64,000 nucleotides of DNA from Paraburkholderia guartelaensis (GTDB taxonomy: Bacteria > Pseudomonadota > Gammaproteobacteria > Burkholderiales > Burkholderiaceae). Below the pieces are notes generated by a model, which searched no databases, was not told where the DNA came from, and worked only from the letters and a program-made list of their open reading frames with translations. The position numbers and the translations under genes were made by a program. Below, one piece after another: positions 9,682-16,943 of this stretch; within the stretch, counting starts at the first letter, position 1, and each line of letters starts with the position of its first letter. Location: assembly GCF_004353905.1 (NCBI RefSeq), contig NZ_SMOD01000002.1:310001-374000 (forward strand), given 5' to 3'.

Positions 9682-10428
9682 TCAAACGCGCCGTGCGCGC
9701 ACGCAGATGAACGCCGGGGCCTGCGCCAGTTCCGCGTGCAGCGCCGGCGACACCGCCTTCATTTCCGGTTGTGGCATGGGCTCGAGCACGCGGTCGATGG
9801 CCCAGCCTGCTTCCATGAGCGCGTTGAAAATATCGGCAAGCGGGCGCCTGAACGCCTCCACCCACGGCTTCGGCTCGCCGAAGCCGCCCCAATGCAGGCC
9901 GAACCGCGTCGTTTCGAAGTAGGTGCGAGAACCGCGCGTACGCGTGTCGATCCAGTCGCGCATGGGATGGGACATCGAAAACACCAGCAGCGCGCCGGGG
10001 CGCGCCACGCGGTGAAACTCCCGAAATGTCGGCGCGAGGTGCTCGACGTAGTCGAGGGCAAGCGAGCACACGATGCGGTCGACCGAAGCATTCGGGAGCC
10101 ATTCGAGCGGCCGCCCGAGGTCGCCCTGCGCGACGTCGACCGCGAGGCCTGCGCAACGCGCCTTCGCCAGTTCGACCATCGCGGGCGTGACGTCGAACGC
10201 CTGCACGCGTGCGCCCTCGCCCGCCAGCTCCGCGCTCACGATGCCGGGCCCGCAGCCCGCGTCGAGCACGTCGAGTCCAGCCACTGATCCAAGCAGCGAG
10301 CGTGTGGCGGGCCGCTCGTAGAGCGCGTTGTGCGGCTTGACGGGGGCCTGCTCGGCGTAGCGGTCGGCGAATTGCGTGTAGCTGGCGCGGCCGGGGAGTT
10401 CGCTGGGGGTCTTTTCGTCGGTGGACAT
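9682..10428 (-). CDS. SAM-dependent class I methyltransferase (Methyltransf_11 type)
   Basis: A 248-residue cytosolic methyltransferase. Motif I is VLDAGCGPGIVSAELA (about residue 58), motif II is VQAFDVTPAMVELA, and the post-I region contains GRPLEWLPNASVDRIVCSLALDYVEH, cut here into recognisable parts: LPNASVDRIVC and LDYVEH. The fold resembles UbiE/BioC-like small-molecule methyltransferases; the acceptor cannot be named. The ATG at 10428 is chosen since the protein from there starts just before the methyltransferase domain; an upstream extension of 49 codons lacks a ribosome site. It is divergent from the HAD gene. Confidence 0.83.
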   Translation of the reverse strand: MSTDEKTPSELPGRASYTQFADRYAEQAPVKPHNALYERPATRSLLGSVAGLDVLDAGCGPGIVSAELAGEGARVQAFDVTPAMVELAKARCAGLAVDVAQGDLGRPLEWLPNASVDRIVCSLALDYVEHLAPTFREFHRVARPGALLVFSMSHPMRDWIDTRTRGSRTYFETTRFGLHWGGFGEPKPWVEAFRRPLADIFNALMEAGWAIDRVLEPMPQPEMKAVSPALHAELAQAPAFICVRARRV

Positions 10429-10615
10429 GAAGGCAGTTGGGTAGCGATTTGAGTACGCTATTGTCCATCGTTTCAAACGGGCCGACCAACGCAGCACCTT
10501 GCACGGCGGCCTGCTCCGGCCCGCCGCTGCGATTTGCCCGCGAAAAACGCAAGCAAACGCGCCCCCGGTTATCATCGCGCTCTTGCGTGCGCGATCCCGA
10601 TGCGCGACGCATGAC

Positions 10616-10649
10616 GCAACCGCAGGTAACTGAAAGCAACCGCAGGCAA
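10616..10649 (+). repeat. Two 14-bp direct repeats just upstream of the HAD gene
   Basis: GCAACCGCAGGTAA (10616-10629) recurs with one change as GCAACCGCAGGCAA (10636-10649), a 20-bp period ending 3 bp before the ATG. The second copy supplies the purine-rich region in front of the start. Confidence 0.6.
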
Positions 10650-10652
10650 ACG

Positions 10653-11339
10653 ATGTCCCCCATCCCCTTCGACGCCATCCTCTTCGACTGCGACGGCGTG
10701 CTCGTCGACTCAGAACGCATTACGCACGTGGTGCTCACGCAGATGCTGGGCGAACTCGGCTGGACGCTCACGGTGGACGAAGCCATGCGCATCTTCGTCG
10801 GTAAGGCCGTGAAAGACGAGGCCGCGCGCATCGAGGCGCATACGGGCTTCGCGATTACCGACGCCTGGCTCGAAGGCTTTCGCGCGCGCCGCAACGAAGC
10901 GCTGGAGCGCGATCTCGTCGAAATTCCGGGCGCGCCCGCGGCCGTACGCGCGGTGCACGCGGCAATGAATGGGCGCATCGCCGTCGCCTCGGGTGCGGAC
11001 CGGCGCAAGGTCGAACTGCAGCTGCGCAAGGTGAACCTGCTCGACTGCTTCGAAGGGCATATCTACAGCGGCCACGAAACGCCGCGCAGCAAGCCGCATC
11101 CGGATGTCTATCTGGCGGCAGCGGCCGGTCTCGGCGTGGACCCCGCCCGCTGCGCCGTGATCGAGGACACGGTCACGGGCGCGCGCGCCGGCCTCACCGC
11201 GGGCGCCACCGTGTTCGGCTACAGCCCGCCCGAGCCCGGCCACAGCAGCGCGCAAGCGCTGCTCGAGGCGGGCGTCGCGCACGTTTTCACCGACATGGTG
11301 CAGCTTCCCGCCCTGCTTTCCCGCTGGTCAAATAGTTAA
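10653..11339 (+). CDS. HAD-superfamily phosphatase (subfamily IA, phosphoglycolate phosphatase/phosphoglucomutase-like)
   Basis: A 228-residue HAD hydrolase. Motif I is ILFDCDGVLVDSE (nucleophile and acid Asp, residues about 9 and 11), motif II Ser/Thr lies in RIAVASGADRRKVE, the lysine in RSKPHPDVYLAAA and motif III in CAVIEDTVTGARAG. It would hydrolyse a small phosphorylated metabolite. The ATG at 10653 puts motif I at the usual distance from the N-terminus; in-frame codons upstream (for example 10611) overlap the 20-bp repeats. Its gene is divergent from the methyltransferase and has no obvious partner. Confidence 0.88.
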   Translation: MSPIPFDAILFDCDGVLVDSERITHVVLTQMLGELGWTLTVDEAMRIFVGKAVKDEAARIEAHTGFAITDAWLEGFRARRNEALERDLVEIPGAPAAVRAVHAAMNGRIAVASGADRRKVELQLRKVNLLDCFEGHIYSGHETPRSKPHPDVYLAAAAGLGVDPARCAVIEDTVTGARAGLTAGATVFGYSPPEPGHSSAQALLEAGVAHVFTDMVQLPALLSRWSNS

Positions 11340-11472
11340 GCGCGTATAAAACAACGCCAAAAAACCCGCGCGCCGCGCGCATTGTTGGCCGTACGCATCA
11401 CCACGCATCAGATAGAAAGCAGGCTGCCGACGAGTCGCATACCATCCGATTCGTGGCGCTGCGAAAGAAAAA

Positions 11473-11506
11473 GATAGTTTGCTATCGAATCGCTTTGGGC
11501 TATGAT
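11473..11506 (+). promoter_or_regulatory. MarR promoter with overlapping inverted repeat
   Basis: TTTGCT (11478-11483), 17 bp, TATGAT (11501-11506). A perfect inverted repeat GATAG-TTTG-CTATC (11473-11486) covers the -35 element, the right position for an autorepressor site. The expected transcription start is at or next to the ATG at 11513, so the mRNA may be leaderless. Confidence 0.6.
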
Positions 11507-11512
11507 CCGCCG

Positions 11513-11977
11513 ATGTCGAATCTTCATACTTTACGCCTTGCGGTCAGCAGCACGCTCGTCGTGGCGGCACGCAAATGGCGGCGCACGACACACGGCGCCC
11601 TCACCGCATACAACGTCTCCGAGGCGTGCGCCGCGCCGCTTCTCACCGCCGGGCGCCTTGGCGAAGCCGTGCGCCAGGTAACGCTTGCGGAGCACGTGGG
11701 CATCGAAGGTCCGTCGCTCGTGCGCCTGCTCGACCAGCTCTGCGCCGCGGGCCTCGTGCGCCGCGACGAAGACCCCGACGACCGCCGCGCAAAAACGATC
11801 TCGCTCACGAGCGAAGGCCGCGCCGTGACCGAGCGCATGGAAGACGAACTGCGTTCGCTGCGCGCCCGCGTGCTCAAGGGCGTGAGCCGCGCCGACCTCG
11901 AAGCGACGCTGCGCGTGCTCAACGCGTTCAACGCAGTTCCCCCCGCAGACCAGGCTGACCGGCCCTTACACGACTGA
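11513..11977 (+). CDS. MarR-family transcriptional regulator of the efflux operon
   Basis: A winged-helix repressor of 154 residues. The recognition helix region is VTLAEHVGIEGPSLVRLLDQL and the wing contains DPDDRRAKTISLTSEGRA, both in the standard MarR order. Such proteins release DNA on binding phenolic or other aromatic ligands. The gene lies 17 bp ahead of the FUSC gene and begins the efflux operon, so it likely represses it through the inverted repeat at 11473-11486. The ATG at 11513 is chosen because translation from the upstream in-frame codon would start before the promoter -10. No clear Shine-Dalgarno sequence precedes it, which fits a leaderless message. Confidence 0.9.
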   Translation: MSNLHTLRLAVSSTLVVAARKWRRTTHGALTAYNVSEACAAPLLTAGRLGEAVRQVTLAEHVGIEGPSLVRLLDQLCAAGLVRRDEDPDDRRAKTISLTSEGRAVTERMEDELRSLRARVLKGVSRADLEATLRVLNAFNAVPPADQADRPLHD

Positions 11978-11994
11978 AAGCAGAAAGCGGACTC

Positions 11995-14133
11995 ATGACC
12001 TACCCCTCCATCCGCGACTGGCTCTTTTCGGTCAAGACCTTCGCCGCGTCGATGCTGGCGCTCTATATCGCGCTCAAATTCCAACTGCCGCGCCCTTATT
12101 GGGCGATGGCCAGCGTGTACATCGTCTCGAACCCGTTCGTGGGCGCCACGCGCTCGAAGGCGCTGTACCGCGCGCTCGGCACCGCCCTCGGCGCGGCGGC
12201 CGCCATCGCGCTCGTGCCGCCCTTCGTCGAAACGCCGCTGCTCTTCAGCGCGATCGTCGCGACCTGGACGGGCACGCTGCTCTATCTGGCGATCTCCGAC
12301 CGCACCGCGCGCAGTTACGTGTTCATGCTCGCGGGCTACACGATGCCGCTCATCGCGCTGCCCACCGTAAGCGATCCCACCACGGTGTTCGACGTGGCGA
12401 TCGCACGTACGCAGGAAATTACGGTCGGCATCATTTGCGCGAGCGTGGTGGGCAGCAACTTCCTGCCTAGCCGCCTTGCGCCCACGCTGATCGAGCGCGC
12501 CGACGCATGGTTCCGTGACGCCGCCTGGTACGGCAGCGAAACGCTCTCGGGCCATATTGCGGGCAAGGCGCTTTCGGCGTGCCGTCAACGTCTCGCCGCC
12601 ACGGTCAACCAGCTCGAATTCCTGCTGAGCCAGTTGAGCTACGACCACACGCATCCCGAGATCCTCGAGCGCGCCGAGTCGCTGCGCGGGCGCATGCAGC
12701 TCTTTCTGCCGATGATCTCCGCGCTCGCCGACCCGCTCGTCGCACTGCGCCGCGATCTGCACGTGTGGCCGGAGGGCCTCGACAGCCTGCTCGCCGACGC
12801 GGCGCGCTGGTTCGACGAACCGCTGCCCACACGCGCCGCCGAAATGCACGACGACGCGGGCGACGCGACCGCGGAGAATCTGCGCAAGCGCATCGCGACG
12901 CTGCAGCCCGCGCGCGACGCGCTCTCGAGCTGGGAGGGCGCGCTGCTCTCGAACGCGCTCTGGCGGCTTGGTCAGGTGATCGACGTGTGGCAGGACTGCC
13001 GCGCACTGCGCGCGCTTATCGCACACGAAGCGAAAATCGGCACGTGGCGGCCGCGCTATCGCCACTGGCGCCTTGGCGGCACCGAACGCTTCTACGATCG
13101 CGGCCTCATGGTGTTCTCGTGCCTCGTCCCGGTGAGCGCGATTCTCGTGGCCTGCTGGCTATGGGTCAGCTCGGGCTGGCATGACGGCGCGGGCGCGGTG
13201 ACGCTTGCGGCCGTGGCCTGCTGCTTCTTTGCGGCATCCGACGAGCCCGCGCCACTGGTGTTCCGCTTCTTCCTCGCCACCGCCGCGAGCGTGGTATTCG
13301 CGGGCCTCTATCTGTTCGTCGCGCTGCCCAAGGTCCACGACTTCGCGATGCTCGTGCTGCTGTTCGCGGGCCCGTTCATCCTGATCGGCACGCTCATTCC
13401 GCGCCCGGCCTTCAACATGGTGACGATGCTCGTGGCCGTGAACACGGCCACCTTCATCAGCGTGCAGAGTGCTTACGAGTCGGACTTCTTTGTCTTTCTG
13501 AACAGCAATATTGCCGGCGTCGCGGGCCTCCTGTTCGCCTATTTGTGGACGCGCGTCACGCGCCCGTTCGGCGCCGAACTCGCGGCGCGGCGCCTACTGC
13601 GCTCGAGCTGGAGCGATGTCGCGCTGTCGGCATCGCCCACGCCTATCGCAGACCAGCGCAATCTCACCTCGCGCATGGTCGATCGCCTCATGCAGCTCAT
13701 TCCACGTCTCGCAGCTTCCGACGAGCACCGCCATCCGTCGATCGAGAGCTTCCGCGACCTGCGTATCGCGCTGAATTCGCTCGATTTGCGCCGCTCGCGC
13801 CACAAGCTCGACGGCGACGTGCCCGACGCGATCGACCGCGTGCTCGCGGGCGTCAGCGACCACTATGCGCGCTGCGCGCGTGCGAGCGAGCGTCAGGACG
13901 CGCCATCCGCGCTGCTCTCCAGCATCGACGACGCCATGCGCCGCGTCGCGGCCCGTGCGCGCGCGCAACTGCCACCCGCAACGCTTGCCGATGCCGATGC
14001 GCAGCCCGCGCCGCGCGCGCTTGTCTCGCAGCGCTGGCTGCGCGACACGCTGCACGCGCTGGTAGGCCTGCGCATCGCGCTCTATCCGGCTCTTGCGGCG
14101 CAATCGCCATCCAATCCGGAGGCCGCGGTATGA
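11995..14133 (+). CDS. FUSC-family efflux transporter (AaeB/fusaric-acid-resistance type)
   Basis: A large inner-membrane exporter of 712 residues. It has two membrane blocks (about residues 20-165 and 365-505), each with several helices, and a soluble linker and C-terminal domain, the layout of the FUSC/AaeB family. Such proteins expel aromatic carboxylic acids, fusaric acid and related compounds. The N-terminal segment ALKFQLPRPYWAMASVYIVSNP is typical, here read as ALKFQLPRPYWAM. It is followed by DUF1656, HlyD and NodT genes, giving a complete tripartite pump. The neighbouring aromatic-degradation (box) genes are 20 kb away, so a link to benzoate is only suggestive. Confidence 0.9.
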   Translation: MTYPSIRDWLFSVKTFAASMLALYIALKFQLPRPYWAMASVYIVSNPFVGATRSKALYRALGTALGAAAAIALVPPFVETPLLFSAIVATWTGTLLYLAISDRTARSYVFMLAGYTMPLIALPTVSDPTTVFDVAIARTQEITVGIICASVVGSNFLPSRLAPTLIERADAWFRDAAWYGSETLSGHIAGKALSACRQRLAATVNQLEFLLSQLSYDHTHPEILERAESLRGRMQLFLPMISALADPLVALRRDLHVWPEGLDSLLADAARWFDEPLPTRAAEMHDDAGDATAENLRKRIATLQPARDALSSWEGALLSNALWRLGQVIDVWQDCRALRALIAHEAKIGTWRPRYRHWRLGGTERFYDRGLMVFSCLVPVSAILVACWLWVSSGWHDGAGAVTLAAVACCFFAASDEPAPLVFRFFLATAASVVFAGLYLFVALPKVHDFAMLVLLFAGPFILIGTLIPRPAFNMVTMLVAVNTATFISVQSAYESDFFVFLNSNIAGVAGLLFAYLWTRVTRPFGAELAARRLLRSSWSDVALSASPTPIADQRNLTSRMVDRLMQLIPRLAASDEHRHPSIESFRDLRIALNSLDLRRSRHKLDGDVPDAIDRVLAGVSDHYARCARASERQDAPSALLSSIDDAMRRVAARARAQLPPATLADADAQPAPRALVSQRWLRDTLHALVGLRIALYPALAAQSPSNPEAAV

Positions 14134-14170
14134 GTGTGCGTCCCTCTTATCCTTTTTCGAAACCCGCATC

Positions 14171-14380
14171 ATGATCGGCGAAATCGATATCTTTGGCGTG
14201 TTCGTGCCCGCCGTGCTCGTGCTGATGCTGATCGCGTACCTCATCAATGTCGTGATCGGCAAGGTGCTCACGCGCGTCGGCTTCTATCGGCTCGTGTGGC
14301 ATCGTTCCATTTTCGATCTCGGCATCTATGTCTTCGTGCTGGCTGCCGTCATCATCGTGTCGCATCGCTTCGTGAATTAA
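14171..14380 (+). CDS. DUF1656 small membrane protein (AaeX-like)
   Basis: A 69-residue inner-membrane protein with two helices (about residues 8-30 and 45-65). The opening MIGEIDIFGVFVPAVL is characteristic of DUF1656. These proteins occur nearly always between a FUSC exporter and a HlyD protein, as here, and are thought to assist the pump. The ATG at 14171 is preferred over a longer in-frame opening within the upstream gene region because the family starts at this point. It is 37 bp after the FUSC stop and 1 bp before the HlyD start. Confidence 0.88.
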   Translation: MIGEIDIFGVFVPAVLVLMLIAYLINVVIGKVLTRVGFYRLVWHRSIFDLGIYVFVLAAVIIVSHRFVN

Positions 14381-14381
14381 C

Positions 14382-15368
14382 GTGAACGTGAAAAAAACCT
14401 GGTTCTCCGCAGGACAGATCCTGCTGACGCTCATCGTCGTCGTGGTCGCCGCCCTCGTGCTGTGGCGCATCGTCAACTACTACATGTTCTCGCCGTGGAC
14501 GCGTGACGGCCGCGTGCGCGCCGACGTGATCCAGGTCGCGCCCGACGTGGGCGGCCTCATCACCCGTGTCGACGTCGTCGACAACCAGCAGGTCAAGCAA
14601 GGCCAGGTGCTGTTCGTGATCGACCAGGCGCGCTACTCGCTCGCGCTGCGCCTCGCCGAGGCCACGCTCGAGCAGCGCAAGGCCACGCTTGCGCAGGCCA
14701 AGCGCGAGTACGCGCGCAATATCGCGCTCGGCAATCTCGTGGCGGCGGAAACGCTCGAGGAAAGCCGCACGCGCGTCGATCAGGGCGAAGCCGCGGCCGC
14801 CGACGCTCAGGTTCAGGTCGACACCGCAAAGCTCAATCTTCAGCGCACGACGATCGTGAGCCCCGTGGACGGCTATCTGAACGACCGCGCGCCGCGTGTT
14901 GGCGAGTACGTGACGGCCGGCCGCGCGGTGGTCGCCGTCGTGGACATGCATTCGTTCCGCGTCGATGGCTACTTCGAGGAAACACGCCTGCATGGCATTC
15001 AAATCGGCCAACCGGTGGAGATCACGGTGATGGGCGAGACGCGCCCGCTGCGTGGTCATGTGCAAAGCATCGTGGCAGCGATCGAGGACCGCGACCGCCA
15101 GGCGGCGCCGAACCTGCTGCCCAACGTGAATCCGGCGTTCAGCTGGGTGCGTCTCGCGCAGCGTATTCCGGTGCGCGTGGCGCTCGATGAAGTGCCCGCC
15201 GATTTCCGCATGATCGCGGGCCGCACGGCAACCGTGGCCGTGCGCACCGAAACGGGCAACGACCGCCAGGCCGCGCACGCGAACAATGCAAGCGGCGCCG
15301 TCGCTTCGCAGCCCGCTACGGGTGCGAGCGCGCCTGCCGCTTCCCAGGCTGCCGGAGCTTCGCAATGA
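14382..15368 (+). CDS. HlyD-family periplasmic adaptor of the efflux pump
   Basis: Membrane-fusion protein of 328 residues linking the FUSC exporter to the outer-membrane channel. One N-terminal helix (about residues 10-32) is followed by the biotinyl-lipoyl half-motif VAPDVGGLITRVDVVDNQQV, an alpha-helical hairpin rich in Ala, Glu and Arg, and the second half-motif TIVSPVDGYLNDRAPRVGEYV, here noted by SPVDGYL. The C-terminus is a low-complexity Ala/Ser/Gln tail. The start is GTG at 14382, with a second GTG at 14388 possible; neither has a strong ribosome site, which suggests coupling to DUF1656. It overlaps the NodT gene by 4 bp. Confidence 0.9.
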   Translation: MNVKKTWFSAGQILLTLIVVVVAALVLWRIVNYYMFSPWTRDGRVRADVIQVAPDVGGLITRVDVVDNQQVKQGQVLFVIDQARYSLALRLAEATLEQRKATLAQAKREYARNIALGNLVAAETLEESRTRVDQGEAAAADAQVQVDTAKLNLQRTTIVSPVDGYLNDRAPRVGEYVTAGRAVVAVVDMHSFRVDGYFEETRLHGIQIGQPVEITVMGETRPLRGHVQSIVAAIEDRDRQAAPNLLPNVNPAFSWVRLAQRIPVRVALDEVPADFRMIAGRTATVAVRTETGNDRQAAHANNASGAVASQPATGASAPAASQAAGASQ

Positions 15369-16930
15369 CACGCCGTAGTTTCTGGCGCCGCCGCTTGTCG
15401 CCCAACGTCTGGCCCAACGTCTGGCCCAACCTCGCGCTCGCGCCGCTCACGCTCGCGCTGGGCGCGTGCATCACGCTCGGCCCCAACTATCACGTACCGC
15501 AGGAAGCCGTGGTCAATTCGCCGCTCGCGCAAGGCCCGATCGACGGCGCGGACCGTGCGCCCGTCTCGCAACTGGGCGTGCCCGCCAACTGGTGGCAGCT
15601 CTACGACGACCCCACGCTCAACGAACTCGTACAGGAAGCGCTGAAGTCGAACACGGACCTGCGCGTGGCGGCGGCGAATCTCGCGCGCTCACGCGCGGCC
15701 GTCGACATCGCCAATGCACAGGGCGGCTTCTCGGGCGCCGCGCATGCCACCGCCGAGCGCGCGCAGGTGTCGGGCGAGCAGTACCTCCTGTTCGAAAAGG
15801 TGCCTGTCGCGACGCTGGGCGATCTTGGCGTCAACATCTCGTACGAGTTCGACCTGTTCGGCAAGCTCAGGCGCGGCGTGGAAGCCGCGCGCGCCGACGA
15901 CGCGGCCGTGGAAGCCGCGGCCGATCTCGCGCGCATCACCGTGGTCGCCAACGTGGCGCAGGCTTACGTCGAATCGTGCTCGGCTGCCGAGGAACTGGAG
16001 ATCGCGCAGGAATCGCTCAAGCTGCAGAATGAGCGCGTGGCGCTCACGAAGCGCCTGCGCGACGCGGGCCGCGGCAACCAGCCCGACGTGACGCGCGGGC
16101 AGACCCAGGCCAACACGATCGCCGCCGATATCCCGCGCTTCGAGGGACGCCGCCGCGTGGCCCAGTATCAACTCGCCATGCTGCTCGCACGCGCGCCCAA
16201 GGACCTGCCGCCCGCCGCGCTCGCGTGCAAACGCCTGCCCAGGCTCAAGCAGCCGATTCCCGTCGGTGACGGCGCCGCGCTCCTCAAGCGCCGCCCCGAC
16301 GTGCGCGAGGCGGAACGCCAGCTCGCTGCATCGACGGCGCGCATTGGCGTGGCGATCGCCGAGATGTACCCCGACGTCACGTTCGGCGCTGGCGTGGGCA
16401 CGATCGGCCTGACTAGCGACCTGTTCACCCCCGCGACCAATGCCTGGTCATTCGGACCCCTGATCAGCTGGACCTTCCCGGTCAACGGCCAGCGCGACCG
16501 CGTGCGCGCCGCAGAGGCCGCGACGGGCGGCGCGCTCGCGCACTTCGACGGCGTGGTGCTCAACGCGCTGCGCGAGACGCAGTCGAGCCTCGCGACCTAT
16601 GCCGCCGACGACCAGCGCGCCGATGCATTGCGCACGGCCTACACGTCCGCGCAGCAGTCGGCGGACGAAACGCATCGTCTCTATGCAGCGGGACGCGAAC
16701 CGTTCCTCTCCGACCTCGACGCCACGCGCACGCTCACCAGCGTGCACGCACAGGTCGCCGCGGCCGAAGGCGAAGTCGCGCTCGACCAGGTGCGCTTGTT
16801 CCTCGCGCTGGGCGGCGGCTGGGAAGGCAATCAGCAAACGCTGCAGCAGCAGGGGGCACAAGGCACCCAACCGGCATCAGCGACATCAGCGGCACCCGCG
16901 GCAACCGCCGCGACTGCGCCCGCGAATTAA
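15365..16930 (+). CDS. NodT-family outer-membrane efflux lipoprotein
   Basis: Outer-membrane channel (TolC-like) of 521 residues completing the tripartite pump. It has a lipoprotein signal with lipobox LGAC (Cys about 35), then two outer-membrane-efflux repeats with WWQLYDDPTLNELVQEAL and the second-half RRPDVREAERQLAAS. Between the charged N-terminus and the hydrophobic core is a tandem repeat encoding WPNV-WPN. The C-terminus is a Gln/Ala/Thr-rich tail. It starts within the HlyD stop (ATGA). The convergent pbpC gene ends 13 bp downstream, so there is no room for a separate terminator. Confidence 0.92.
   Translation: MTRRSFWRRRLSPNVWPNVWPNLALAPLTLALGACITLGPNYHVPQEAVVNSPLAQGPIDGADRAPVSQLGVPANWWQLYDDPTLNELVQEALKSNTDLRVAAANLARSRAAVDIANAQGGFSGAAHATAERAQVSGEQYLLFEKVPVATLGDLGVNISYEFDLFGKLRRGVEAARADDAAVEAAADLARITVVANVAQAYVESCSAAEELEIAQESLKLQNERVALTKRLRDAGRGNQPDVTRGQTQANTIAADIPRFEGRRRVAQYQLAMLLARAPKDLPPAALACKRLPRLKQPIPVGDGAALLKRRPDVREAERQLAASTARIGVAIAEMYPDVTFGAGVGTIGLTSDLFTPATNAWSFGPLISWTFPVNGQRDRVRAAEAATGGALAHFDGVVLNALRETQSSLATYAADDQRADALRTAYTSAQQSADETHRLYAAGREPFLSDLDATRTLTSVHAQVAAAEGEVALDQVRLFLALGGGWEGNQQTLQQQGAQGTQPASATSAAPAATAATAPAN
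15401..15436 (+). repeat. 12-bp tandem repeat in the NodT signal region
   Basis: CCCAACGTCTGG occurs twice in tandem (15401-15412, 15413-15424), followed by a partial third copy CCCAAC. It is in frame and adds PNVW units ahead of the lipoprotein signal core, so copy-number change would keep the frame. Confidence 0.8.
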
Positions 16931-16943
16931 GCTCGCCTCTCCC

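Noticed and set aside
9674..11029. 451-residue minus-strand frame across the methyltransferase and HAD region
   Set aside because: Arg-rich composition, overlaps two well-supported genes in other frames, no motif.
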